A stretch of 22,697 nt of DNA, taken from contig JAKVCF010000024.1 in NCBI GenBank assembly GCA_022447335.1, forward strand, positions 1-22,697, written 5' to 3'. The position numbers and the translations under genes were made by a program. Below are positions 1-8,638 of the stretch, piece by piece. The notes below the pieces were generated by a model that was given only the letters and a program-made list of their open reading frames with translations, was not told the DNA's origin and did not search any database. The stretch is from Planctomycetota bacterium (GTDB lineage: Bacteria > Planctomycetota > UBA1135). The first letter of the stretch is position 1; every line of letters starts with the position of its first letter.

Positions 1-1
1 C

Positions 2-157
2 GCCGAACTCGAAGAGGTCCAAAAAGAGCGCGCTGACCTAAAGAAGAAAGAGGCTAAGCAAATGGACCTCGGACTTTTCCGCAAGGAGGTCGAGAAGGAC
101 GTCGTTATTTCGAACCTAACAGGTGAAGAAATCGAAGCGCTGCAACGGCAGAACTAG
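2..157 (+). CDS. C-terminal end of a coiled-coil protein of unknown function (5' end outside window)
   Basis: Only the last 51 residues are present, read in frame from base 2 to a TAG at 155-157. The segment is very rich in Glu, Lys, Arg and Leu (it begins AELEEVQKERADLKKKEAKQ), as in a charged helix or coiled coil. It ends in a short tail, LTGEEIEALQRQN. The open frame has no start inside the window, so the gene begins upstream. The following secreted-protein gene starts 24 bp after the stop on the same strand, so the two may be co-transcribed. No family is recognisable from so short a piece. Confidence 0.6.
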   Translation, partial: AELEEVQKERADLKKKEAKQMDLGLFRKEVEKDVVISNLTGEEIEALQRQN

Positions 158-181
158 AACCCAGCAACACGAAGACCGACC

Positions 182-1420
182 ATGATGCTCGCCCGAATTG
201 GGCTTTCTGCATTGGTCTTTCTACTCACAAATCCTCCCGCCCCTGCTCAGGAGCGGGAGGATTTGTCTGAATGGAAGATCGATCCGTATACCCAAAATGA
301 ACCTGAGGCCTATAAAGCCGCTGGCTACGAACGTTATCACCGGGTCATGATTCATGAAGACCTGAGCGCCACGGAAGTGATGCAAGTCCTCGGCGAAGAT
401 ATGAAGATGGTCTGGGTCGAAACCGAGCACTTTGTGATCGGCAGCACCCTGCCGGAATACAAACTACCCGGTGACAAGATCCTCAAGAATCGCATCACCG
501 ATGAGCTTGATCGGCTACGCAAAAAGATGCCCCAATTACCAAAGAGGGCGCCTCGCACACTTGATCCATGGCTACGTGTCCACATTTACGCACAGCGATG
601 CGAAGATGTTTACGAACGCGTACAAAAAGTACTTTGCGTAACGGATGATTCCTTTCCATCCGGGCGCAACACATTAGTCAAAGGTGAATACATGGGCGAG
701 GGCCCAAACCTCGGCCAGCGCGGGAAGTTTGTCGTACTATTGACCAAGAAAAAGGCCACTTTGCACAGGTTTGCTAATACATGGTGCGACGGCAATTTCC
801 AAGCGGACAGCCCGATCGTCCACAACTTTTTCCAACAGTGGACCATGCTGTACGGAACCTCACCTGAGTTAGCCGAAGGATATCTTGCTGACGACGCGCG
901 CCTACATGCCAACCTTGCCCACGGAATCACGCATGCAATGCTTAGCGGATACAAAGGTTATTTGCACGATATGCCTGTATGGATTCGCGAAGGAATAGCG
1001 CACTGCATTGTGAACGAAATCGAACCGCGCTATCACAACTATGTACAAATCGCTGACCAGTTCCCAAATGAAAAGAAACTATGGATTTGGGAGCCACGAG
1101 TGCGCAACCTCGTCAAAAACGAAGCTGCATACCCTTTCAGTACGGTCTCACAGTGGGTACACCCACAGAAGTTTCGGATTGGCCATCACCTCAATCTCTG
1201 GTCGCGTGTGGACTATCTAATCAAACAACACCCCGATAAATTTGCAAGCTTCGTCGGAAAGATGAAGGACCGCATCAAAGTGCCGGGCGGCACGGCAGTA
1301 ACCGCAGAGCAGATCCTTAAGCGCCAGCAAGAAGCCTGGAGCCTCATCTACGGAATGAGCTCCGAAGATTTCGATGCCGCTTGGGGCGAATGGGTGCTAG
1401 AAACCTACTCGAAAAAATAG
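182..1420 (+). CDS. Secreted gluzincin-like (DUF1570-type) protein with degenerate zinc motif
   Basis: This is a 412-residue protein with a signal peptide (hydrophobic residues 3-20, likely cleavage near APAQ at 20-23), so it probably acts outside the cytoplasm. The middle resembles the metal site of gluzincin peptidases. LAHGITHAML (H247-G-I-T-H251) sits where HExxH is expected, followed by PVWIREGIAHCIVNEIEP, which matches the W-x-x-EG-x-A-x-x-x-x-E segment carrying the third zinc ligand. The catalytic Glu of HExxH is Gly248 (GGA), one base from GAA. Metal binding may persist, but normal peptidase catalysis would not be expected. The first of two adjacent ATGs was chosen; both keep the signal peptide. 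The gene follows the partial coiled-coil gene by 24 bp and converges on the DUF1501 gene. Substrate and role are unknown. Confidence 0.8.
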   Translation: MMLARIGLSALVFLLTNPPAPAQEREDLSEWKIDPYTQNEPEAYKAAGYERYHRVMIHEDLSATEVMQVLGEDMKMVWVETEHFVIGSTLPEYKLPGDKILKNRITDELDRLRKKMPQLPKRAPRTLDPWLRVHIYAQRCEDVYERVQKVLCVTDDSFPSGRNTLVKGEYMGEGPNLGQRGKFVVLLTKKKATLHRFANTWCDGNFQADSPIVHNFFQQWTMLYGTSPELAEGYLADDARLHANLAHGITHAMLSGYKGYLHDMPVWIREGIAHCIVNEIEPRYHNYVQIADQFPNEKKLWIWEPRVRNLVKNEAAYPFSTVSQWVHPQKFRIGHHLNLWSRVDYLIKQHPDKFASFVGKMKDRIKVPGGTAVTAEQILKRQQEAWSLIYGMSSEDFDAAWGEWVLETYSKK

Positions 1421-1445
1421 CCTCTGCACCATCGTCGGACCATCC

Positions 1446-1469
1446 TGGATCACCAAGCCAAGTGATCTA
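1446..1469. terminator. Possible bidirectional terminator hairpin between convergent genes
   Basis: The arms 1446-1453 (TGGATCAC) and 1462-1469 (GTGATCTA) can form an 8-bp stem, with one G-T pair, around an 8-nt loop. It lies between the stop codons of two convergent genes and its right arm overlaps the DUF1501 stop codon. No run of T follows on either strand, so it is not a classical intrinsic terminator. Confidence 0.3.
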
Positions 1470-2855
1470 CGCAATCCAGTCCCGCATAACTTCCCCACCG
1501 ACATCAGTCAGGCGAAATCGGCGCCCTTGTGCACGGATGGTTAGCTTCTCATGATCCATACCTAGCAAGTGCAAAATCGTCGCGTGAAGATCGTTGACAT
1601 GCACTCGCTTCTCGACGGCGTGATAGCCGAAATCATCGGTTGCGCCGTAGCTCATGCCACCACGGATGCCACCACCGGCAAGGAACATTGAGAAGCCTCG
1701 GATGTGATGATCACGCCCGCTACCCTGCCCCATCGGCGTTCGCCCGAACTCACCTCCCCATAAGATCAGCGTGTCGTCCAACATGCCACGCTGCTTGAGG
1801 TCACGAATCAATGCAGCAGTAGCTTGATCGACCTCTTTAGCCGTGATCTCCATACTACGCTTGATCGCGCCGTGATGATCCCACGCGCGGTGATAAAGCT
1901 GTATGAAACGCACGCCGCGCTCGGCTAGCCGCCGTGCCATCAGACAGTTCGCGGCGTAACTTCCGTCGGCGCCCTTGGTGCCATAAGCCTCAAAAACACT
2001 ATCCGATTCGTCGGAAAGATCCATCAACTCTGGCACGCTAGTCTGCATGCGAAAGGCCATTTCATACTGACTGATCCGCGTCGCGATCTCAGGGTCGTCG
2101 ACCCGCTGATCTTGTTCACTATTGAGAGCGCCCACCGTATCAATGAGTTCGCGCTGCTGTTCATGCGTGATGCCATCAGGTCGCCCGAGATAAAGCACCG
2201 GATCTCCGGTACCGCGAAAGTTCACTCCCTGATATCGCGATGGCAAAAATCCTGCGCTCCACTGCCGCGAAGCGATTGGCTGGCTCTGCCCACCACGCCC
2301 CACCGAAGTCATCACGATAAACCCAGGGAGGTCTTTACTCTCGCTGCCGATCCCGTAGGTAACCCAAGAACCCATGCTCGGCCGACCCGAGATCTGCGTG
2401 CCTGAGTTCATGAAGGTGTGCGCCGGGTCGTGGTTGATCTGCTCAGTATGCATCGAGCGCACAATGCACAAATCGTCTGCAATACTACCGATCTGCGGAA
2501 AGAGTGAGCAAATCTCCTGACCCGATTCTCCGTACTTCTCAAAGGGATGCTGCGGCGCAAAACACTGGAGCGCCTGCCCCTGTAACTGAGCGATCGGCTG
2601 ACCGTCAGTAATGGAAGTCGGCATCGCCTCGCCGTGTCGAGCAGCTAGCACTGGCTTGTAGTCCAGTGTCTCCAGATGCGAAGGGCCTCCAGCCATGTAA
2701 AGATGAATCACGCGCTTGCAGCGTGGCAGAAAATGTGGCTGTGTAAGTAGCTTCGCGGGATCCTGCAAGGAACCAAAGGCAATCGCACCTAGGCCTCCAA
2801 CGGTGTTGCGCAGGAAATGGCGGCGCGTAAAGGCAATGGGAGCAGCCTTCGTCAT
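1467..2855 (-). CDS. DUF1501 family protein, Tat-exported
   Basis: This 462-residue protein carries a twin-arginine signal (TRRHFLRN at residues 10-17, then a hydrophobic stretch GGLGAIAFG), indicating Tat export. The body matches DUF1501, a member of the sulfatase/alkaline-phosphatase superfamily common in planctomycetes. Recognisable pieces are the N-terminal MAGGPSHLETLDYKP, the RSMHTEQINHDPAHTFMNSG block, and the C-terminal WGGEFGRTPMGQGSGRDHH. Length is normal for the family. Its ATG shares one base with the TAA stop of the DUF1549/DUF1553 gene upstream (TAATG), so translation is probably coupled. In planctomycetes this pair is nearly always adjacent. It is thought to act on extracellular substrates such as complex sugars, but no reaction is firmly known. 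The gene itself is intact although its partner is interrupted. Confidence 0.93.
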   Translation of the reverse strand: MTKAAPIAFTRRHFLRNTVGGLGAIAFGSLQDPAKLLTQPHFLPRCKRVIHLYMAGGPSHLETLDYKPVLAARHGEAMPTSITDGQPIAQLQGQALQCFAPQHPFEKYGESGQEICSLFPQIGSIADDLCIVRSMHTEQINHDPAHTFMNSGTQISGRPSMGSWVTYGIGSESKDLPGFIVMTSVGRGGQSQPIASRQWSAGFLPSRYQGVNFRGTGDPVLYLGRPDGITHEQQRELIDTVGALNSEQDQRVDDPEIATRISQYEMAFRMQTSVPELMDLSDESDSVFEAYGTKGADGSYAANCLMARRLAERGVRFIQLYHRAWDHHGAIKRSMEITAKEVDQATAALIRDLKQRGMLDDTLILWGGEFGRTPMGQGSGRDHHIRGFSMFLAGGGIRGGMSYGATDDFGYHAVEKRVHVNDLHATILHLLGMDHEKLTIRAQGRRFRLTDVGGEVMRDWIA

Positions 2856-5479
2856 TAGTAGCGCGTGATGGACTCGTGGAGGTTCAATACGGCGCGCGCC
2901 GTCGAGGCTGCCGCAGCGAGTTCAATGGGATCAAACCCGACTGGCGAGGCGTGATCGCCAATCGCAAGGAAGGACTTTGCAGATTCTGGGTCGGCTGCAA
3001 ATTGTGCACGCCGCGACGCCAGAAAATCGAGCAAGACGCGCTGCTCTTCCGGACGCGCATCGCGTTGCAGCACGTATTGCAACATTATGTCAATGCGCAC
3101 TTCATCGCTATTGCGCCCTTCGCCCCAAGCGCGAATTGCCAAACCACGCGCCGCCTCAACGAAGCTAGGGTCGTTCAGCAGTACCAGGGCCTGCTGTGGT
3201 GTATTTGAACGCGCACGATCCACCGTGCACTCTTCGCGTGTCGTCGCGTCAAAAGCCAATAAACTCGGATGCAGGAAGGTCCGGCACCAATAGGTGTAAA
3301 GGCCGCGTCGCAGTCCCGCTAAGCTCGCATCGTGCTGCCAACTTCGCATTGGAAAGTTCAGCTCACGCCAATAGCCCTCAGGCTGATACGGCTTGACACT
3401 TACTCCACCGAAGCTGCGGTCCAAAAGACCTGAAGCAGCCAGCGCCTGGTCACGCACAAACTCGGCAGGCAAGCGGAAGTGCGCCTGGCGCGCTAGTGAT
3501 CGATTGTCTGGATCCCGTTTGCGCCACATTGGATCATCGACCGAGCCTTGGCGATAAGCGCGCGAGCTCACGATTAATCGCACCATGTGCTTTACATCCC
3601 AACCACTAACAATGAACTCATCAGCTAACCAGTCGAGAAGTCGTGGATGCGTAGGCCATTCGCCCTGTGCGCCGAGGTCCTCCAGCGAATACGAGAGGCC
3701 GCGACCAAAGAACAGCGCCCAGAGTCGATTAACAAAGGCCCGCGCAGTCAGCGGATTCCGTGGATCTGTAATCCAATCTGCCAGATCCAACCGAGTGAGA
3801 CGGCTATCTTCCGCTGAAGCTGGCTGCGGCAAGAAGGCCGGAACAGCTGGCAGAACGACTTCGCCCGAGTCATCCATCCAGTCACCTCGCGGCAGAATAC
3901 GGATAGTCCGCGGCTCACCTCGCGCCTGACTAACCAAACTAGTTGGCACAGAGGCCCGTAAACGATCGAGCTCCTTTACGGCAGCCGCATGCTTAATGCG
4001 CACGGACTCAAGCAATGGCGCAGTCGCAAGGTAGTGCTGCTGTAACTGAGCGCTCACTTCATCCGGGCGATCTTTGGGATCGCTGCCCAGATACTGCTGC
4101 ACTTCTAAGCCAATGCCTTGCAACGAAGCCAGTGGATTGATCGCATGTAATCCTGAGTTATCCCAATACGCCAGGCCACCGAACTGCACAAAGGCCATGC
4201 CTTCGATCGCGTCGCCTGCATTGAGCCCTATACGCTCTGGATCAACCTCGATCCGCACCCACTTCCCCGTCGGCGGGAGATCACCAAAGGGCCGGTGACC
4301 ATCGTTGTCATTACCGATTCCGCCGAAGACAATCTTGTCGGCGCCCCAATAAGGGCGATGCTCCCAACTACCGTTCCGATTGAACTGCAGCATGATCGTT
4401 TCGGGAGGGTTATCCGGATCGAGCCAAACATGGGTGTAAAAGTGGTCACCCTCATTCAGAGTGACTGTCTCCGATGCCTGATGGAAGAAGTGCTGCACGA
4501 GCGCTTCGGCCGACTGTAGCCGCACCTTCTCACCAAAAAGTGGTTGGACTACGTTCGCATCAACAAAATTCCAGGCACCGCCAATCGTCGCCTCGGGATA
4601 ATTATCCTCGGCCCATGCGTGGTCCCGCGGATCAATCGGAAGCGAATCGAGCTGACTTTCCCAGGCGCGCTGCGCTTCTTGCAACTCCGGCGTAGCAGTC
4701 TTCAGCTCTACGTCGAGTGAGGAAAGGCGCTCTTCAATCGCCGAGATCGCTGCAACTTGATCCTCCGTTGGCACTTCGACTCGAGATCCCCAATTGCCAT
4801 CATCGTGAGCACCATTGAATACGCCTCGCTCCTCGATGTCGGCAAAGAATGCTGCAAAGGAATAGAAGTCACGCGCACTGAAAGGATCGAACTTGTGATC
4901 GTGGCACTGCGCACAAGCCAGAGTGGATCCGAGAAAAGTCGTCGCAGTCGTGCGCACACGGTCTGCTGCATAGATCGCAAGGTACTCCTTATCTTGAGCC
5001 CCACCCTCTGCCGTGATCTGATTCAATCGGTTATATCCTGATGCCACTTTCTGCTGCAGCGTGGCACCAGGAAGCAGGTCGCCGGCTAGCTGCTCTCGCA
5101 CGAAGCGGTCAAAGGGCATATTGTCGGCGAAGGCCTGTAGTACATAGTCGCGATATGGCGACATTGGCCGATCCTGGTCGCCGTGATAGCCGACCGTATC
5201 GGCATAGCGGACGAGATCCATCCAATGCATTGCCATACGCTCGGCATAGTGCGAGCTGGCGAGCAGCTCCTCAACCGAGGCGGCAACCGCTTCGTCCAAG
5301 GGCTTTGCTGCAAAATCACTTACCTGATCGGGCGAGGGCGGGAGACCGGTAAGGTCAAAGCTGAGTCGGCGCATCAGCGTGCGTGGATCAGCATCGTGCG
5401 CGGGATGCCAACCAAGCGCCTCGATGTCAGCGAGCACGAAGGCATCAATCGAGCCCCGCCCCCATGAGATATCGGCCAC
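2855..5479 (-). pseudogene. C-terminal part of PSCyt1-DUF1549-DUF1553 (PSD1) protein, cut from its N-terminus by an amber codon
   Basis: This 874-residue open frame holds DUF1549 (PSCyt2), with TLACAQCHDHKFDPF giving a CxxCH haem-type motif at residues 189-193. A beta-rich insert follows (about residues 330-450), then DUF1553 (PSD1), with the family-typical RSNTPQQALVLLNDPSF near the C-terminus. The only possible restart is the GTG at 5479. It lies 24 codons past the in-frame TAG and would lose the WIREGAEWEGHWAYQP join that normally links PSCyt1 to DUF1549. This makes a natural start unlikely, because the fragment would have no signal peptide. With the TAG read as sense, the gene is one 1026-codon frame from 5935. 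The fragment overlaps the DUF1501 start by one base. It is either a recent nonsense mutation or a base-call error; the rest of the frame is undamaged. Confidence 0.85.
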
Positions 5480-5551
5480 ATCTGGAAGATCTGGGCGAAC
5501 GATTGGCTGATAAGCCCAGTGACCCTCCCACTCGGCTCCCTCGCGGATCCA

Positions 5552-5554
5552 CTA
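5552..5554 (-). other. In-frame amber (TAG) codon interrupting the PSCyt1-DUF1549-DUF1553 gene
   Basis: On the minus strand the frame reads ...Q-I-E-T-I-A, TAG, W-I-R-E-G-A-E-W... It is open on both sides in the same frame, and family-typical sequence continues straight across. At least nine other genes here use TAG as a normal stop (argS, birA, lepA, the DUF1501, PyrK-like and PTPS-like genes among them), so the code is not reassigned. One base change from CAG or AAG would restore the frame. Confidence 0.9.
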
Positions 5555-5935
5555 TGCGATCGTCTCGATCTGCGCTGAACTCAGAGCTAGCCCTGAATCA
5601 GCTGGCGGCATACGGTCCGAGCCGTGCTCAGCCGTGATGCGATAGAAAAGCTCGCTGTTCTCAGGATTACGTGGATCGATCAGCGGCACGCCGCCCAAGT
5701 CAGCGAACAAACCTTCGTGGGTATCGAAGCGCAAACTTGCTTCGCGTGCGCCAGCATCTGGCCCGTGGCACTGAAAGCAGTTGCTCGCAAGCAACGGCCG
5801 CACATCACGGTTGAAAGAGACTTTCCCGTTCACACCGACCACCGCGGACGGAGCCACAAACGCAACTGTCTCCCAAGCCAGTAGACCAGTCAGGGCCAAA
5901 GGCGCTGCCAGCGATGCAAACATCCGCGCATGCAT
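5552..5935 (-). pseudogene. N-terminal part of the same gene: signal peptide plus planctomycete cytochrome c domain (PSCyt1)
   Basis: This piece encodes 127 residues before the amber codon. The hydrophobic segment at about 7-32 is a signal peptide or anchor. It is followed by the PSCyt1 domain: FNRDVRPLLASNCFQCHGPD has the CxxCH haem site at 53-57, and RMPPADSG at 108-115 supplies the probable distal Met109 ligand. A lone PSCyt1 fragment ending just before its WI-x-EGA segment would be incomplete. ATG 5935 was preferred to ATG 5923 because a -10-like TACGCT lies exactly 6 nt upstream of it, as seen at other genes in this window. The gene is divergent from the serine hydrolase at 6052; the shared intergenic region is 116 bp. 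Confidence 0.8.
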
Positions 5936-5941
5936 GACATT

Positions 5942-5947
5942 AGCGTA
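5942..5947 (-). promoter_or_regulatory. -10-like hexamer TACGCT for the PSCyt1 gene
   Basis: TACGCT fits TANNNT and is separated from ATG 5935 by 6 nt, so the transcript would start at or next to the start codon. I see no matching -35 and no Shine-Dalgarno. The support is that the same spacing recurs elsewhere in the window. Confidence 0.4.
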
Positions 5948-6051
5948 GCATTTGGCAACAGAATCGCGTGTAGGATCGTGGCGAGCTGGGACCGATCTCT
6001 CATCACGACCCCCGCTCCAGCTCCACCGGCCACTCAAACACCTCGTATCCC

Positions 6052-7350
6052 ATGAACCCTCAACTCCCCCTTGTAGCCACATTTCTGCTCGCTTCATTCT
6101 CATGCCAACCTAAACAGAGCAATGACGCGCGCCGCCCTTCTGACCTGCACGCTGATGCGGAATCAAGGCTGAACTCGATAAAAAGCCAATTTGCGTCCAC
6201 CGACCTCCCATTTGCCGTTGTTGGCTATATCACGGGACAAGGAGAGCGAGAGTTCATCACTCTCGGCGAACATACTGGAGAAAACCAGAACACTCCTGGA
6301 GATCAGTGCATCTTTGACATCGCCTCGATGACAAAGGCCATAACTGCAACGGCCGCATTACAACTCGTTGAGCAGAAAAAGGTCAGCCTTGATCAGCCGC
6401 TGGAAGAGATCATGCCAGAGCTCTTGGAAGTCCAAATTCTCAAGAAGGACGGAAGCCGCAGCCCGTCAAATAACCCCATCACACTGCGCGATCTCCTCCG
6501 CCACACGTCAGGATTCACTTACTTTTTCGGTAGTCCAGAGGTGATGGCTGAAATAGAACTCGACACTAACGGATGGCCCTTGCCGGAATCCATCAAAGAA
6601 GGTGTGTTTGACTGGGAATTTGGCATTCAACCACGGCGGGTTTTTGAATCGGGAACCGATTGGATTTATGGCCGTGGAGTCGGAGTTGCGGGCCGTGTCA
6701 TCGAACGGATCAGCGGCCAGACCCTCGATTCATACTTCAAGGAGCACATTTTCCGTCCACTCGGCATGGAACGCAGTGGGTACAACATTGACCCAAGTCT
6801 CCACGCTGACCGCACCCGACTCTATTTCCGCGGCCCTGAATCAGAAACACTGATTCCAGTTCCCGACTCACGCCCTGTACCGATGAAAAAATTCTATGGA
6901 GGCGGGAGCCTCCTCAGCACACCGTCTGACTATGCCCGCTTTCTTTCGTGCTTGATACGCGGAGGGGAACTAGATGGTGAGCGCATCCTGAGCCCTGAAT
7001 CTGTCGCGTTGTTGATGACCGACCAACTCCCCGAAAAAATTCGGGTTCACTTGCCCCCCATGAACGATGTAGCCAGCTCTCCAAGAAATGCGAGAAGCTT
7101 TCTCAGTGAATACGATGACGGCTACAGTCTTGGCTGGGCAATCGAAGTTGGCGCCGAAGATGGGCTACGACCCGAGGGAGTTGGCTATTGGTCCGGAATA
7201 CATAATACGTACTACACCATTGACCAAGATCATGACATCGCAATCGTGCTATTCACGCAAACGACACCTTTTGACGACCCCGAAGCCTACGAGCTTTACC
7301 GAAGTTATGAAGACCTCATCTATGAGTCTTTACTTCTTCCGACCGAGTAG
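6052..7350 (+). CDS. Serine hydrolase, beta-lactamase class C / family VIII esterase type, probable lipoprotein
   Basis: The 432-residue protein begins with a signal peptide (LPLVATFLLASFSC). Cys18 could be lipidated, although the lipobox is not canonical. The penicillin-binding fold is shown by the S-x-x-K nucleophile motif IASMTKAIT (Ser92, Lys95), the downstream LRDLLRHTSGFTY, Tyr206 in DWIYGRGVGVAGRVIE (the YxN site, here Y-G-R), GGGSLLSTPSDYARFL (283-298) and a C-terminal YWSGIHNTYYTIDQDHD in place of the KTG strand. These features suggest an esterase, D-aminopeptidase or peptidase rather than a true antibiotic-hydrolysing enzyme. The substrate is unknown. It is transcribed away from the cytochrome-like gene and converges on the RTX-type gene with a 7-bp gap. 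A TAGGAT at 5971-5976 might be a leadered promoter, but this is weak. Confidence 0.9.
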   Translation: MNPQLPLVATFLLASFSCQPKQSNDARRPSDLHADAESRLNSIKSQFASTDLPFAVVGYITGQGEREFITLGEHTGENQNTPGDQCIFDIASMTKAITATAALQLVEQKKVSLDQPLEEIMPELLEVQILKKDGSRSPSNNPITLRDLLRHTSGFTYFFGSPEVMAEIELDTNGWPLPESIKEGVFDWEFGIQPRRVFESGTDWIYGRGVGVAGRVIERISGQTLDSYFKEHIFRPLGMERSGYNIDPSLHADRTRLYFRGPESETLIPVPDSRPVPMKKFYGGGSLLSTPSDYARFLSCLIRGGELDGERILSPESVALLMTDQLPEKIRVHLPPMNDVASSPRNARSFLSEYDDGYSLGWAIEVGAEDGLRPEGVGYWSGIHNTYYTIDQDHDIAIVLFTQTTPFDDPEAYELYRSYEDLIYESLLLPTE

Positions 7351-7357
7351 CCTCCCC

Positions 7358-8638
7358 TTATCGATCAAGATTCATTTCGAGTTCAGTAACCGCAATCGGA
7401 TCAGAACCTGCAAACTGAAAAAACTCAATGGACCGCAAAGTGTCGCTCCCCCCTCTGCCTGCTATCTGATCGATAACTTGAACGGCATCTGATAGCCGCT
7501 TGATTTCATACTCAGATCGCTTCCCTAATAATCGCAAAGTATCTTGGCCATCACCTCCCTCAATCGAGTTATTCGCAGAGTTTCCTTGCAGAATATTATC
7601 TCGACGATTGCCTATTAAATTGCTCGGCTTACCTCCTGTCAGCCGCACCCAAACAAGATACTGAGCATGGTGGCTCCAAGGGCGTTCGAGGGAAAACCGT
7701 AAATCAAAATCCCCCTCAAAATCGGGGTCGACAAGCGCCTCATAGCCCCGAAGGTCTGTAGGAAGAAACTGCTCAAGGAGTTGCATCCCCTGAGGATCGA
7801 ATTTTGACATTTCTTCGCGGGTCTTCGCACAGTAAATACCCCACATACCTCCCGGACGCTCGTCGAAGGCTCCCCAAAGCCCGTAATAACTATCAATCAC
7901 CGAGGCAATGTACTCCTGAGCGAGACTGTCCTCATCTTCGAGCTCCCGCAACCACTGCCGGACGCCAGGTTCAATTGGGATCCCCCATCGGCGATCCTCA
8001 ATCGCAGCACGCGCTTCACGATCAATCATTTTTTGAAACTCGGGAAGGGCGCCTGGTCGATACGTTCCGATTCCTTCATCGTGAACGAGGTGAAAGATCT
8101 CCTCAAATGCCGCATCTCGGTGATCCCAATCGGACTCGAGATACCACCGGGACCCTTCTATCGGAGTTTCGTCCTCATATAAAGGCTGCGCCGGGAGATC
8201 GGGCTCACGCCCCTCACGGTGCTCTCCCTCGGGCATCATTAGCAGAGCCCCATTGCGGGCCATGCGATCCGCTACAGCGGCTTTATCTTTCGCACCTCCC
8301 CAGCGCGCCCCCTGGACTGGCGCAAGAAAGAAACGCAATAAATTCGCTGCACGCGCCACAGCCACGTCGCGGACACCCGACTGAGCCACAATCCAAATGG
8401 CCTTCCCGCTTGGAGATTCAACCCCTAAGCACTTGGTAAACCCCTCACGGCGAAGTGCGCGCACGGAAACACGGCCGAGGTATCCCCGATCATTTTCCGG
8501 CAGACTTTGGATCCCGAATTCGTTGACCTCTACCCTCGACTGTACAGCCTCAATCTGAAACCCATGAGCAACGCCGGAGGAAAATACCCAAATCAATAGC
8601 GCGCTAACGCTCGTCCTCATCGTCCTCATCGTCCTCAT
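7358..8638 (-). CDS. Secreted protein with C-terminal RTX-like (haemolysin-type calcium-binding) repeats, possible metalloenzyme
   Basis: The protein is 426 residues from the first of three in-frame ATGs (8638, 8629, 8620). The third gives the tightest signal peptide (MRTSVSALLIWVFSSGVAHG). The body is not a family I can name. FEEIFHLVHDEGIG at 178-191 is an E-E-x-x-H-x-x-H arrangement that could bind metal, but it is not HExxH. From about 341 onward GNRRDNILQGN, NNSIEGGDGQDTL and a later SDTLRSIEFFQFAG follow the nonapeptide GGxGxDxL and terminal DTL-x-x-IE-x-x-x-F pattern of RTX proteins. Calcium-dependent folding after export is therefore likely. The gene overlaps the end of the coiled-coil gene by up to 35 nt and is probably translationally coupled to it. 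Starting at 8638 is a choice, not a proof. Confidence 0.75.
   Translation of the reverse strand: MRTMRTMRTSVSALLIWVFSSGVAHGFQIEAVQSRVEVNEFGIQSLPENDRGYLGRVSVRALRREGFTKCLGVESPSGKAIWIVAQSGVRDVAVARAANLLRFFLAPVQGARWGGAKDKAAVADRMARNGALLMMPEGEHREGREPDLPAQPLYEDETPIEGSRWYLESDWDHRDAAFEEIFHLVHDEGIGTYRPGALPEFQKMIDREARAAIEDRRWGIPIEPGVRQWLRELEDEDSLAQEYIASVIDSYYGLWGAFDERPGGMWGIYCAKTREEMSKFDPQGMQLLEQFLPTDLRGYEALVDPDFEGDFDLRFSLERPWSHHAQYLVWVRLTGGKPSNLIGNRRDNILQGNSANNSIEGGDGQDTLRLLGKRSEYEIKRLSDAVQVIDQIAGRGGSDTLRSIEFFQFAGSDPIAVTELEMNLDR

Noticed and set aside
5183..5467. Plus-strand open frames within the DUF1549/DUF1553 gene, including 3585-3929
   Set aside because: All are opposite a long frame with family-typical motifs, and none has a domain or initiation signal.
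5552..5554. The amber codon as a programmed pyrrolysine or recoded site
   Set aside because: No conserved stem-loop or pyl gene is seen here, the position is not a known catalytic residue in the family, and TAG is the ordinary stop of many neighbouring genes.
7804..8439. 211-residue plus-strand open frame
   Set aside because: It lies wholly opposite the RTX-type gene, has a low-complexity Pro/Arg/His composition, and shows no domain or start signal.
8612..8638. Tandem repeats (here and at 19884-20009) as a CRISPR array
   Set aside because: The units are directly adjacent, without spacers, are multiples of three, and lie inside coding regions.
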